Shown here one piece after another: positions 25,282 to 34,824 of a stretch of DNA of 64,000 bases. The translations under genes were made by a program, and so were the position numbers. Below the pieces are notes generated by a model. The model did no database searches. It worked only from the letters and a program-made list of their open reading frames with translations, and was not told the DNA's origin. Origin of the DNA: SAR202 cluster bacterium bin22 (GTDB lineage Bacteria > Chloroflexota > Dehalococcoidia > Lucifugimonadales > UBA3495); the NCBI GenBank assembly GCA_002238505.1, contig MPMM01000004.1, positions 62,001 through 126,000 on the forward strand, in the 5' to 3' direction. The stretch's first letter is position 1. Every line of letters starts with the position of its first letter.

Positions 25282-26796
25282 ATGCTCTATCATCGCCCAA
25301 CGGGCTCCCTTAAAGTCAGCTCGGAACAAATCTCACCCCAGGGCAAATGGAGCGCCGTGCAACCCGCGCAGTTTGTAGAAAGTCTGAAAGAAATTGTCGG
25401 GGCGGATTACGTGATTTTCCACCCGGAAGACCTGCTGGTGTACGAGTACGACGGCTCGGTTGACCGGTCCATGCCCCGGGCGGTGGTCCTGCCGGCCAAC
25501 GAGGACGAGGCAAGCCGCACCCTGGCCCTGGCCTACCGCGAGGGAGTGCCCGTGGCGGGCCGCGGCTCCGGTACCGGCCTCAGCGGCGGCGCCCTGGCCG
25601 CGCCGGGCGGCATCCAGATTTCCTTCACCCGCATGAACCGCATCCTCCAGGTGGATACGGAGAACCGTACCGCCACCATCGAACCCGGGGTGATTAACCT
25701 CGACCTGGATACCCACGTCCGCAAGTTCGGCATGCGCTATGCCCCCGACCCTTCCAGCCAGAAGGCGTGCAGCCTGGGCGGCAACATCGCCGAGAACGCT
25801 GGCGGCCCCCATTGCCTGGCCTACGGCACCACCACCAACCATGTCCTGGGAATGCGGGTGGCCCTGGAAGACGGGACCATGCTGAACCTGGGCGCCGAGG
25901 CCAGGGAAATTCCGGGGTACGACCTGCGGGGCGTTTTCGTGGGTTCCGAGGGCACCTTTGGCATCGCAACCAGGATTACCGTGCGACTCCTCCCCTTGCC
26001 GGAAACGGTCAAGACTTTCCTCGGCGTTTTCCCCGACATCGATTCTGCCTGCAGCGCCGTTTCCGCCGTCATCGGTCACGGAATCGTCCCTGCTGCCCTG
26101 GAAATGATCGACGCCCTGAGCATCCGCGCCGTCCAGAATGTGACCGACGCCGGCTATCCTGAAGATGCGGGGGCCGTCCTGCTCATAGAGCTGGAGGGTC
26201 TCTGGGAAGAAGTGGATGAGGTCAGCCGTGAGGTGGAGTCGGCCCTGTGGGAGACGGGGGCCAGCGACGTACGGGTGGCCGAAGAGGACAGCGAGCGGGA
26301 ACGCCTTTGGCTGGGACGCAAGACCGCCTTCGGGGCCTTCGGCACCATCGCCCCCAACTACTACCTGGTGGATGGTGTGGTGCCCCGGACTCGCCTGACC
26401 CAGGTTCTGCGCAAGGTCTCCGAGGTCTCCGAGAAGTACGGCATTACCATCGCCAACGTCTTCCACGCCGGCGATGGCAACCTTCATCCCTGCATGCTCT
26501 TCGACGAACGCGAGCCGGGCGTGAAAGACCGGGCCATGGCCGGGGCTGCCGAGCTGATGGAGTACTGCGTGGAAATGGGCGGCAGCCTCAGCGGCGAGCA
26601 CGGCATCGGCCTGGAAAAGAAGGAGTTCATGCCCCTGGTTTATACCGAACAGGACATGGACACCATGAAGCTGGTGCGCGACGCCTTTGCCCCGGCAAAT
26701 CGCCTCAATCCCGGCAAGATTTTCCCCGACGGGGAGCCCTACGAACCGTCCCTGCAGCGCACCCCCGCGCAGGCTGATCCGGGTATGTATGTCTAG
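25282..26796 (+). CDS. glcD: Glycolate oxidase subunit GlcD (FAD-linked)
   Basis: 504-residue FAD-binding PCMH-type oxidase subunit that oxidises glycolate or D-lactate-like 2-hydroxyacids. FAD-binding elements are GRGSGTGLSGG (93-103) and the SLGGNIAENAGGPHCLAYGTT segment; the substrate/FAD cap contains NVFHAGDGNLHP and the C-terminal SGEHGIGLEK. The ATG at 25282 is used; a TTG at 25264 is also open and neither has a clear ribosome site. glcE follows after 24 bp and glcF after that, making the complete DEF complex. Confidence 0.95.
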   Translation: MLYHRPTGSLKVSSEQISPQGKWSAVQPAQFVESLKEIVGADYVIFHPEDLLVYEYDGSVDRSMPRAVVLPANEDEASRTLALAYREGVPVAGRGSGTGLSGGALAAPGGIQISFTRMNRILQVDTENRTATIEPGVINLDLDTHVRKFGMRYAPDPSSQKACSLGGNIAENAGGPHCLAYGTTTNHVLGMRVALEDGTMLNLGAEAREIPGYDLRGVFVGSEGTFGIATRITVRLLPLPETVKTFLGVFPDIDSACSAVSAVIGHGIVPAALEMIDALSIRAVQNVTDAGYPEDAGAVLLIELEGLWEEVDEVSREVESALWETGASDVRVAEEDSERERLWLGRKTAFGAFGTIAPNYYLVDGVVPRTRLTQVLRKVSEVSEKYGITIANVFHAGDGNLHPCMLFDEREPGVKDRAMAGAAELMEYCVEMGGSLSGEHGIGLEKKEFMPLVYTEQDMDTMKLVRDAFAPANRLNPGKIFPDGEPYEPSLQRTPAQADPGMYV

Positions 26797-26820
26797 GGTC
26801 CCCTTCACCCGCTTCGGGAT

Positions 26821-28155
26821 ATGACATTGACCTCCACCCTGGCACAGAACTTGTCCGCCCTGGTCGGTGCCGACGCTGTCCTGCCGGTGGAGGGCGTCTC
26901 CCTGGACGGCGTAACTCCCCAGGCGGTGGCGCGTCCCGCCGACCGGCAACAACTGTCCGAAATCATCAAGTGGGCGGCCGCCGACGGGGTGAGGCTCTTC
27001 CCGCGCGGTGGTGGCGTTTTTTCTTCCCTGGGCAACCTGCCGTCACAGGTTGATGTCATCCTGGACCTGTCCCGCCTGAATCGGATAATGGACTACCAGC
27101 CGGCCGACCTCACCGTCACCGCCGAAGCGGGCATAACCCTGGCGACATTGCGTCGGGAACTGGCCCAGGGCGACAAGTATGTGCCCCTGGAGGCTCCCCT
27201 GCCTCACCGGGCTACTGTGGGCGGGATTCTGGCCACGGGCTTCAGCGGTCCCCTGCGCTTTTCCAGTGGCCTGCCCCGGGACTGGATTATCGGCGCCTGC
27301 GTGGCCGGCTCCGACGGCGCCGAGACCAGGGCCGGTGGGCGGGTGGTGAAGAACGTAACCGGTTACGACCTCAACAAGCTGTACACCGGTTCCCTGGGCA
27401 CCCTGGGCGTAATTGTTGAGGCCTCCTTCAAGCTGGCCCCCCTTCATGGCACTTGGGCCGGGCTGGCAGCGCCATTCCCGTCCATGTCCGGCGCAGTCAA
27501 TTCCTCCCGGGAGCTGATTTCGCAGGTCTATGCCCCCCAGGGCCTCCAGGTAATCAGCGTCGATGTGGCCAAGAAGCTGGGGCTGGATTGCCCGGGCGAC
27601 TCCGGGGCGGTTGTGCTGGCCTTTATTTCGGGCCGGCCCCGGGCCGTGGCGCGCCGCCTTGAAGAGTCCACCCGTCAACTGGAAGCCGGCGGCTCGGCAG
27701 GCTCAGAGGCCCTGGATGAGGCGGGAGCAAGAGACTTGCTGGACAGGCTCACGGACCTTCCCTGGCTGGAAGAGGATATGCCTTCCCTCGCCCTGAAAGT
27801 CACCCTGCCCCCCAGCAACGTCGGCTCTTTTGTGGACGCCATGGAACTTCCGCCAGGTGCGGGAATAATTGCGGACCCCGGGTTTGGCGCGGTGCAACTA
27901 CTCCGGTGGACTCCGGCGGGTTTGGGGGATTCAGACCCTGGCGTAACTTTGGCGCTGATCGAGTCGGTCCGCCGGAACGCCACAAACCTCAACGGATCGG
28001 CGGTGGTGGAGGTCTGTCCTCCCGGCGTAAAGGCTGGCATAGACGTTTGGGAAGGCTGCGTCGGTGAGGCCGAACTGGAAATAATGCGCCGTATCAAGCA
28101 GAATTTCGATCCGGCCGGGATATTCAGCCCCGGACGCTTCGTTGGCCGACTCTGA
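26821..28155 (+). CDS. glcE: Glycolate oxidase subunit GlcE (FAD-binding)
   Basis: 444 residues, a second FAD-binding PCMH subunit of the glycolate oxidase. Key parts are LFPRGGGVFSSLGNLP, the Pro-rich PLEAPLPHRATVGGILATGFSGPLR stretch, and GGRVVKNVTGYDLNKLYTGSLGTLGVIVE. The chain is longer than E. coli GlcE (about 350 residues), with extra sequence around 270-330. It sits 24 bp after glcD and 27 bp before glcF. Confidence 0.92.
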   Translation: MTLTSTLAQNLSALVGADAVLPVEGVSLDGVTPQAVARPADRQQLSEIIKWAAADGVRLFPRGGGVFSSLGNLPSQVDVILDLSRLNRIMDYQPADLTVTAEAGITLATLRRELAQGDKYVPLEAPLPHRATVGGILATGFSGPLRFSSGLPRDWIIGACVAGSDGAETRAGGRVVKNVTGYDLNKLYTGSLGTLGVIVEASFKLAPLHGTWAGLAAPFPSMSGAVNSSRELISQVYAPQGLQVISVDVAKKLGLDCPGDSGAVVLAFISGRPRAVARRLEESTRQLEAGGSAGSEALDEAGARDLLDRLTDLPWLEEDMPSLALKVTLPPSNVGSFVDAMELPPGAGIIADPGFGAVQLLRWTPAGLGDSDPGVTLALIESVRRNATNLNGSAVVEVCPPGVKAGIDVWEGCVGEAELEIMRRIKQNFDPAGIFSPGRFVGRL

Positions 28156-28182
28156 TGGCAGCAATTTCTGGCAGGAGGACCC

Positions 28183-29604
28183 GTGGTACAGCCTGAGACT
28201 CCGGCGCAAGGCCACACCATCCACCCTCATTTGGGGCAGGATGTTCTTGAACCCCTGAACAACGAGCCGGGTTTCGCGGGCCTGGACGTGCCCTCGGAGG
28301 CCGACCTCTACCGCTGCGTTCACTGCGGACTGTGCCTAAGTTCCTGTCCCACCTACACCACGCTGAAGGTGGAAACCGAGTCCCCCCGCGGCCGCATAGC
28401 GTTGATGCGGGCAGTCCACGAGGGTCGCGTTGGCATCAGCGAACGCATCGTCTCCCACTGGGAGATGTGTCTCCAATGCCGGGCCTGCGAGGCCGTTTGC
28501 CCCTCGGGCGTGCCCTACGGCCGCATTATGGAATACACCCGCGCCCAGACCCTGTCCCAGGACAAGCAGGGGGCTGCCCTGAAGCGCGTTGATCGTTTCT
28601 TCCTGCGGGCGGCTCTCCCCCATCCCAGGCGACTGCGCTTCGGATTCCATCTCTTGCGCATCTACCAGCGTTCCCGATTGCGCACGCTGGTCCGGGCTTC
28701 CGGCCTGCTTAAACTCCTGCCCGAAACCCTCCGCAGCATGGAGGCCCAGTTGCCGGACTTAAAGGAACCCTTCTTTAGTCCCGGACCCGAAGTGTATCCG
28801 GCCCGGCCCCGCACAAGTTCAAGCGAAGCCTCCGCAGGCTCTCCGCGCACGGTTGCCCTGCTGTCCGGCTGTGTAATGCCCCTGATGCAGGGAAACACCA
28901 TGCGCGCCGCCGTCCGGGTCCTCGCCCGTAACGGCTGCAATGTGGCCGTTCCCTCAAACCAGGTCTGCTGCGGAGCCCTGAACCTCCACGCCGGCGACCT
29001 GGAAACCGCCCGCCGCCTGGCCCGCCGCAACATCGACGCCTTCCTCTCCGCCGCCGAAGGCCGCGAGGGCTACAAAATCATCACCGCATCCGCCGGCTGC
29101 GGCTCCAACATGAAGGAATACGGGGAACTCCTCAAAAACGATCCCCAATACGCCGAACCCGCCCGCCGGTTCTCCCAAATGACCATGGACGTAACCGAAT
29201 TCCTGGCAGGCTTGCCCCTGGATCCTCCCACGGGACAGGTAAACCGGCGCGTCACCTACCAGGACCCCTGTCACCTGGCCCACGCCCAGCGTATTACCGG
29301 GCAACCGCGTGAGGTCCTGAAGGCCATTCCCGGCCTGGAACTGGTGGAAATGGAGGCGTCGTCCATGTGCTGCGGGGGAGCGGGCTTCTATTCCATGGTG
29401 CAACCGGAAGTTTCCGGCCGCATTTTGGAAACCAAGGTGGGGAATATCGAGGCCACCGCCGCCGATCAGGTGGTTACCGCCAACCCGGGCTGCATGATGC
29501 AGATAGAGCAGGGGCTGCAGTCCTCGGGGTGTCACGCCGCCGGCCGCCGGGTCGCCCACGTGGTGGACCTGCTGGATGAGGCGTACCGTCGGGAAGAAGA
29601 ATAG
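28183..29604 (+). CDS. glcF: Glycolate oxidase iron-sulfur subunit GlcF
   Basis: 473 residues. Two [4Fe-4S] ferredoxin motifs, CVHCGLCLSSCP (Cys45, 48, 51, 55) and CLQCRACEAVCP (Cys96, 99, 102, 106), are followed by two CCG domains (VCCGALN and MCCGGAG) that bind further iron-sulfur or hetero-disulfide-type centres. It passes electrons from GlcDE to the membrane quinone pool. The GTG at 28183 is preceded by AGGAGG at 28171-28176. Confidence 0.95.
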   Translation: MVQPETPAQGHTIHPHLGQDVLEPLNNEPGFAGLDVPSEADLYRCVHCGLCLSSCPTYTTLKVETESPRGRIALMRAVHEGRVGISERIVSHWEMCLQCRACEAVCPSGVPYGRIMEYTRAQTLSQDKQGAALKRVDRFFLRAALPHPRRLRFGFHLLRIYQRSRLRTLVRASGLLKLLPETLRSMEAQLPDLKEPFFSPGPEVYPARPRTSSSEASAGSPRTVALLSGCVMPLMQGNTMRAAVRVLARNGCNVAVPSNQVCCGALNLHAGDLETARRLARRNIDAFLSAAEGREGYKIITASAGCGSNMKEYGELLKNDPQYAEPARRFSQMTMDVTEFLAGLPLDPPTGQVNRRVTYQDPCHLAHAQRITGQPREVLKAIPGLELVEMEASSMCCGGAGFYSMVQPEVSGRILETKVGNIEATAADQVVTANPGCMMQIEQGLQSSGCHAAGRRVAHVVDLLDEAYRREEE

Positions 29605-29666
29605 GTACCGAGCGCCCACAGGCGGGTGGTGGCTGTCGCCTTTAACGCCGGATACTGTGGACCCGC

Positions 29667-30464
29667 TTACGGGCGGGAGGCTACGACGAACAGGTAGTCG
29701 CCTTCGTTACTCAGGTAGCTCTCTATGACCTCGTTGATGTGCCCGGACTCGACGTCCTGCCGCAGCCGGGCGCAGCCGGTTTCCAGTTCTACGGGATCGA
29801 TCAAGGTGGAAAAGGTGGACATCCCCCGTCGCACCGTTTCGTCCAGGTAGAGTTCAGGCTTGCGCTTGCCGGCGTACAGGAAAAGGTCCTGTAAATCGGG
29901 CTGAACCTCGTAGATCTCGACTTCTTCAACCAGAAAGCCCGACTGCTCCAGGGCGTCTATAACGGATGCAGTGGTTGGCATCTGTTCCGTTGACTGGGCC
30001 ATGGCCACGGGAAAGTACTCGTTAAGCCAGTAAGTCGCTACCTGGTCCCTGGTGCTGGCAAAGATAACCAGATTGCCGCGACGCAACACGCGCAACGCCT
30101 CGCTGAACACGGGCTCCAAGTGGGGCAGGTGGTGCAAAGCCATGGTGCAGACAATGCCGTCGAAGCTCCGATCGGTGAAGGGCATTGCCGCCGCGTCGCC
30201 CCTGACCAGGCGGAGACTGCCGTCCTTGCGTCGAGCCGTTCCGAGCATTCCCATGGACACGTCAAGTCCGTGCCAGGAACCGCCGGCGGCGGCCAGGACG
30301 CTGGTGTAGTTTCCGGTACCGCAGGCGATGTCCAGGTAGCTGCGGCCGCTTTGCAATCCAATGTGGTGGGCCAGGCGCTCCGTCAAATACGGGTCTGCCC
30401 GGCGGGTTGAATCGTAATGTACCCCGATATTGTCATAAAGGGGCTCGGATGGGGAATTGGACAT
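29667..30464 (-). CDS. Class I SAM-dependent methyltransferase
   Basis: 265 residues with the UbiE/Methyltransf_11 type Rossmann fold: motif I LDIACGTGNY, an acidic residue in GLDVSMGML, GDAAAMPFTDRSFDGIVCTMALHHLP for motifs II-IV, and ALRVLRRGNLVIF. The start at 30464 gives MSNSPSEPLYDNIG; the longer open frame upstream runs into repeat family 2 and is not coding. Substrate unknown. It is convergent with glcF. Confidence 0.9.
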   Translation of the reverse strand: MSNSPSEPLYDNIGVHYDSTRRADPYLTERLAHHIGLQSGRSYLDIACGTGNYTSVLAAAGGSWHGLDVSMGMLGTARRKDGSLRLVRGDAAAMPFTDRSFDGIVCTMALHHLPHLEPVFSEALRVLRRGNLVIFASTRDQVATYWLNEYFPVAMAQSTEQMPTTASVIDALEQSGFLVEEVEIYEVQPDLQDLFLYAGKRKPELYLDETVRRGMSTFSTLIDPVELETGCARLRQDVESGHINEVIESYLSNEGDYLFVVASRP

Positions 30465-30510
30465 ATAGGAAGCACTCCCCTTTACCGGTTGACCGAACAG
30501 AGTAGTGGTG

Positions 30511-30710
30511 CGACAGGTCCGATAGGATGGGTTTGGTACTAACCGCCTTTCCGCGCAGGCCGAAATCCTGCCCCTCACCGTCTTTCCGGCGCAGGCCGGA
30601 ATCCAGCACCTCACCGGTACTTTGCGCTTGACCTCTGCCTACCCTTCCAAATTCCGAATCAAAAACGGGATAACGTCACATCGTTGCCACTCGTCAATAC
30701 AATGCTGTTG
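30511..30710. repeat. Dispersed repeat, family 2, copy 4 (longer variant)
   Basis: About 200 bp ending CAATACAATGCTGTTG, with two REP-type motifs in the same orientation (TTTCCGCGCAGGCCGAAAT and TTTCCGGCGCAGGCCGGAAT). It lies just upstream of the methyltransferase start. The remaining gap to 31118 contains a CAACAGGATTGGAAATGACTG at 30806 that resembles the left end of the family, but no matching right end could be assigned. Confidence 0.7.
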
Positions 30711-31118
30711 AACTGGTAGTCATAAATCATAGATTATTCTTGAACAATAGTAAATAATTTGGGCTTAGTAATTGTAAGCCAAATGCCCCGCGATACGATG
30801 TGAATCAACAGGATTGGAAATGACTGAGGGCATGGGAAAGGGCAACCACATCTCTAGTCTCAACGTTTGCTCAAGGCTGTGGCGAGGCTGCCCGGGCGTA
30901 GCCCAGGGACACACAATGAATTTCAATCCAGACCCGGTTGCCCTTGGGTATGGAAGAACAAGAGGGACTGAGGCCGGCGCTGGAACTGCCACGCTGTGAC
31001 AGCCGCAATCCAGAGTCTTGTCATTTCTGACCGGGGCAGTCAACTGACCTTATGGATACGCGGGTTGCCGGTAACCCGGGCCCGTCGGGGCGGGAGCGCT
31101 ACTTGCAAGTAGTCGTCC

Positions 31119-32159
31119 CTATCCCTCGGCCAGGGCTGGCAGGATGTGGTTTCCAAAGGCCTGGACCTCGGCTTTTGGCGGCGCGAAGGTCAGGCAGGGC
31201 ATCAGGTAAAGCTGGTTTACTCCGTGCCGGGCCATTTCCCGGATGCGTTCCGTGCAGTGTTCCGGCGTTCCGATCAGCCCCATGGCATCGCACAACTGTC
31301 CATTAACATCATCGCTGACAAACCGGGTAAGCTCAATGGCCTCTTCCCAGTTGGGCGCGTGCCCCAGGTCCGGATACACGTCGTACACCGCCTGCGGAAT
31401 CTCGTAAGACGGAATTTCGAAACCCGAGGAGGGTAGCCAGTTGGGGCCGCCCCACATCAGTCCCCAGTGAACCGACACCGGCCTGGCCAGCCGACGTGCT
31501 TCCTCGTCCGACTCTGCCACGCAAGTCCTGACCGCAAACCTGATGTCCAGGTCGTCCAGGCGGAGTCCGCTGCGTTTCGCCCCCGTTTCTACGTGATGCA
31601 GCGCCTTCTCCACAATTCCCGGCGTGTAGCCCACCAGGGCGAGCACGCCGTCCGCTATCTCCCCCGCCAGTTCCAGCGAGCGGGGCCCCGATGCAGCCAT
31701 AAGCACCGGCACCCGCGATCCTCCGGTGAAGTCCAGGCGATTGGTCATGTTGCCGTAGTCCACCGTCTCGCCGGCCAGCAGCGCTTTAACCTCCGTAATG
31801 CACTGGCGCATTTGCCGCAGGGTTGCCGGCCGCCGCCCTATCGTGCTGGCGGAGGTGTAGCCCGTCCCCACAATGACCCTGGTCCGCCCGGGGGCGAGTT
31901 CCGCCACTGTTTGCGCCGCTCCGGCCATTACCGAAGGGATGCGTGCGAAGGGATTTGTAACTGCGGGGAAAAGCTGCAGGCTGCTGGTGACCCCTGCCGC
32001 CAGGCCCAGCGTAACGAAAGTGTCCCGGCAAATCATCTGGCTGTCCAGAATGCCGGCCCCGTCAAAGCCCGCCGCTTCAATCCGGCGAATCATGTCCAGG
32101 ATTTCGGGCATGGGCGACGTGCCCGGTACCCGCATGGAAATCTTGATGGGCTGGGTCAT
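31119..32159 (-). CDS. LLM-class flavin/F420-dependent oxidoreductase (2)
   Basis: 346-residue TIM-barrel oxidoreductase. It opens with KISMRVPGTSPMPEILDM, has IEAAGFDGAGILDSQ, SSLQLFPAVTNPFARIPS, VPVLMAASGPRSLELAGEIADGVL and MGLIGTPEHCTERIREMARHGV. It closely parallels the LLM gene at 11063 and is probably a paralogue. The start at 32159 has GGAGGG ahead of it. Monocistronic. Confidence 0.9.
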   Translation of the reverse strand: MTQPIKISMRVPGTSPMPEILDMIRRIEAAGFDGAGILDSQMICRDTFVTLGLAAGVTSSLQLFPAVTNPFARIPSVMAGAAQTVAELAPGRTRVIVGTGYTSASTIGRRPATLRQMRQCITEVKALLAGETVDYGNMTNRLDFTGGSRVPVLMAASGPRSLELAGEIADGVLALVGYTPGIVEKALHHVETGAKRSGLRLDDLDIRFAVRTCVAESDEEARRLARPVSVHWGLMWGGPNWLPSSGFEIPSYEIPQAVYDVYPDLGHAPNWEEAIELTRFVSDDVNGQLCDAMGLIGTPEHCTERIREMARHGVNQLYLMPCLTFAPPKAEVQAFGNHILPALAEG

Positions 32160-32205
32160 TGCAGTTCCCTCCACGGGGTTGAAAGAATTTCGGAATTTAT
32201 GGTTC

Positions 32206-32372
32206 TAGGTAGTGTCGTCAAAAGTCGATTCTCGTCATTCTGGCGAAAGCCGGAATCCAGAAACGTCTTAATTTTGGGTGATAACCTTCGCGATGTAAGA
32301 AGGCGTTGTATTGCAGCGTACTTGAACCCGATCCCCAGCCGGCAGGAAGGGCTAACTTGACGACACCCCCTA
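32206..32372. repeat. Dispersed MITE-like repeat, family 1, copy 3
   Basis: 167 bp with the cleanest ends in the window: TAGGTAGTGTCGTCAA and TTGACGACACCCCCTA. The core is ATTCTGGCGAAAGCCGGAAT. It lies in the upstream region of the minus-strand LLM gene, 47 bp before that gene's start codon, so it may separate the gene from older promoter sequence. The sequence 32373-32652 before the next gene shows nothing recognisable. Confidence 0.87.
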
Positions 32373-32652
32373 ATGCCTGCTCGTCACTGTTGGTCCGGGT
32401 TAACCTTCCCAACGACAACTGGTTCTTGCCGGCAGCTTAAGGCTCGCTGGCCACCCAGGTCCGCATTTCCCAGACATTCCGTCTGCGGCCTAACTTATCG
32501 GTTCAGCCGCACTGGCCAATCATACCCAGCTAATCCTGGTTGTGCCAGACCCCGTGCAATTCTTGCTGACACTTGCCCATTGCCCTCGCGACGATTCCCT
32601 TTATACACTGGTTTCAGAACATTCATTCGCATGCAAGAGGCGAGGTAACAGC

Positions 32653-33315
32653 ATGGCCCAGGCCCGAGTTGGTGGACCCTATATCTGGGTTTCCTGGATT
32701 AGCAAACTCCTTGTGGGCGAAGTCTCCTGTCAGTGGGGAGCCTGGTTTCGGGCCCAGTTTGAAGGTTCATCCTGGGAAAAGGTCCCCTCAGACTTCGATC
32801 AGGTCCAGTGGCTTATCCGCCACGGCGAATTGCTGGAGCAGACCCGCCGCTATTACGAAAGGCAGGGTTACCAGGTTTCCCTGGACTCTCAGAACTCCTT
32901 CACCCTCAGGGGAAACGTGGCCACCCTGGCCGGCCGGCCTGACCTCGTTGTCGCCCGCGATAACGAGGTGATAGTGGTCGATGCCAGGGTCGGCCAGCCC
33001 AACGCATCCCACTCCGCCCAGGTAATGACCTACCTGTACGCTCTCCCCCGTGCCCTGAAGAGCAAGTTTCACGGCGCGGCCGTCAGCGGACAGGTCGTGT
33101 ACCCGGACGGGCCCGTGGACATCCCGGGTGAAGCGGTGGATCAGCACTTCGTTAGCGCCCTCGGCAGCCTGATCCGGAGCCTGAGCACGCTGCAGGCCCC
33201 CAGAAAGGTACCCAGCTATAGCGAATGCCGCTTTTGTCCCATAGGCGCCAGGGACTGCCCCGAACGGGTCGGCGCCGACGAACCCCTGCCCGTTGGCGTC
33301 ACCGACGACTTCTGA
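32653..33315 (+). CDS. PD-(D/E)XK nuclease-like protein, Cas4/AddB type, with changed catalytic Lys
   Basis: 220 residues. The Cas4/RecB-like layout is visible: an N-terminal Cys26 (VGEVSCQWGAW), His57, Asp97 in AGRPDLVV, Asp110-x-Arg112 (VVDAR) at the (D/E)xK position, the QxxxY motif Gln123-Tyr127, and a C-terminal Cys192, 195, 202 cluster. With Cys26 these could hold a 4Fe-4S centre as in Cas4 and AddB. The catalytic Lys is Arg here, so nuclease activity is doubtful. No cas genes or CRISPR repeats lie nearby. The ATG at 32653 has GAGGTA upstream. Confidence 0.75.
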   Translation: MAQARVGGPYIWVSWISKLLVGEVSCQWGAWFRAQFEGSSWEKVPSDFDQVQWLIRHGELLEQTRRYYERQGYQVSLDSQNSFTLRGNVATLAGRPDLVVARDNEVIVVDARVGQPNASHSAQVMTYLYALPRALKSKFHGAAVSGQVVYPDGPVDIPGEAVDQHFVSALGSLIRSLSTLQAPRKVPSYSECRFCPIGARDCPERVGADEPLPVGVTDDF

Positions 33316-33461
33316 CCGCTTACCTGCCTCGTTGCAACCCCGTGGAATCCTCCTGCTCTTCGCTTCCTCCGGGAACTACAGCAGAACCGAGTTTTGCGGT
33401 ATCCTATTGTCCGGACCTGGTACCAACCCAGGCAGTCCATGTTCGTTGACGAGGAATAAGC

Positions 33462-33866
33462 ATGGAGCACGTAACGATTCAGGAAGCATCTTACCGGCTG
33501 AATCTCTCCCAGTCGGAAATACGCCGCTATATCCGCGAAGGTCGCCTCAAGGCCACCAGGCAAGGCGGCCCCCGGGACAGGACCTGGATGGTGGAACTCC
33601 CGGAGGAAAACTGGCTGGACGACGACAAGGCCCGCTATCACGAAATGGCCAGTGGAATGCCCCTTTGGTGGTGGCCGGTTGAATCCAGGACCGGCAGCAT
33701 TCACTACATTGTTGACGTGGGCATCGAGGAAACGGTTCCCGTATTCCTGTGTGGCCTGGAAAGCGAAAACCTGTGGGCGGTACACGATGAGATCAGCGAG
33801 GACAAGTGCTGTTCCGCCTGCATACAAAGAGTAAAAGACGAAGGACTGCCGCTGGGCCTGGACTGA
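33462..33866 (+). CDS. HTH (MerR/excisionase-like) DNA-binding protein
   Basis: 134 residues. Residues 4-32 read VTIQEASYRLNLSQSEIRRY and then IREGRLKA, a winged helix-turn-helix of the MerR/excisionase type that binds DNA. The rest (35-134) is unrelated to effector domains I know; it has a Trp-rich MPLWWWPVES segment and a late Cys pair CCSAC. It follows the PD-(D/E)XK gene by 146 bp and precedes the HAD gene by 44 bp. Target and ligand unknown. Confidence 0.75.
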   Translation: MEHVTIQEASYRLNLSQSEIRRYIREGRLKATRQGGPRDRTWMVELPEENWLDDDKARYHEMASGMPLWWWPVESRTGSIHYIVDVGIEETVPVFLCGLESENLWAVHDEISEDKCCSACIQRVKDEGLPLGLD

Positions 33867-33910
33867 TGGCCGGTTCGGCGGCCCGTGAATCAGCAAAGAC
33901 CGGAGGAAGC

Positions 33911-34624
33911 ATGGCTCCACCTGATGTTAAGGCACTGATATTCGACGTATTCGGCACGGTAGTTGACTGGCGCGGCAGCATTATGGCCCAATGCGCCGCT
34001 TTCGGCAGCGCCCGGGGTATCGAGCGCGACTGGGGCGCCTTCGCCGACGCCTGGCGCGGCAAGTACCAGCCCTTCATGAACAAGGTGCGCACCGGCGAAC
34101 TCCCCTGGACCAACCTGGATTCCCTCCATCGGATGTCCCTGGAAGAAGTGCTGACCGAGTACGAAATCGAAGGGTTGAGCGAGGAGGAAAAACAGGAGGT
34201 CAACTTCTTCTGGCACAACCTGCGTCCCTGGGCGGATTCGGTGCCGGGCCTCTACCGCCTGAAGCAGCGGTACATCATCGCCACCATGTCCAACGGCAAC
34301 ATCGCCCTGATGACCAACATGGCCAAGAACGGTGGCCTGCCCTGGGATGCCATCCTGGGAGCAGAGGTAGCCCACCACTACAAGCCCGACCCCGAAAGCT
34401 ATCTGACCACCGTGGAACTGCTGGGCCTGCGCCCGGAACAGGTGATGATGACCGCCGCCCACCAGGGCGATCTGCTCTCGGCGCAAAAGGTGGGTCTGAA
34501 GTCCGGCTTCGTCCCTCGACCCATGGAACGCGGCCCGGACCACACCCCCGACCCCACTCCCGACCCGTCCTTCGACGTAGTTGCCACCGACTTCACCGAC
34601 CTGGCCCGTCAGATGGGCGTTTAG
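33911..34624 (+). CDS. HAD-family hydrolase, haloacid dehalogenase type II
   Basis: 237 residues. HAD motif I is FDVFGTVVDW with the nucleophile Asp, motif II is MSNGN, motif III Lys is in HHYKPDPESY, and the motif IV acid lies near MMTAAHQGDLLSAQKVG. This combination (FDxFGTxxD, SNG, KPxPxxY, H-x-x-D) is that of L-2-haloacid dehalogenases. The start is set by GGAGGAAGC before the ATG at 33911. A role in organohalide degradation is possible; other HAD phosphatases share the fold. Confidence 0.87.
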   Translation: MAPPDVKALIFDVFGTVVDWRGSIMAQCAAFGSARGIERDWGAFADAWRGKYQPFMNKVRTGELPWTNLDSLHRMSLEEVLTEYEIEGLSEEEKQEVNFFWHNLRPWADSVPGLYRLKQRYIIATMSNGNIALMTNMAKNGGLPWDAILGAEVAHHYKPDPESYLTTVELLGLRPEQVMMTAAHQGDLLSAQKVGLKSGFVPRPMERGPDHTPDPTPDPSFDVVATDFTDLARQMGV

Positions 34625-34824
34625 CTTGGCGTTTCATCGAAGGCTTCCGGCAGGGGCGGGTTTCAAACCCGCCCTCGTGCCCTGAACTCCGACTTCGCCC
34701 GTAGGCAAATCTGCCACCCGATTGAGACCCTCTAAAACCGGCTCCAACCAAACGTTGGGTCAGAATTGTAAGACCAATGAGGGCCCCTTGCCTTCAATCC
34801 CTTTCCCCATAAAGGAGAACCCGC

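Noticed and set aside
33462-33866. Toxin-antitoxin or prophage excisionase role for the HTH protein
   Set aside because: No integrase, toxin or attachment sites lie near; the DNA-binding domain alone does not support such a role.
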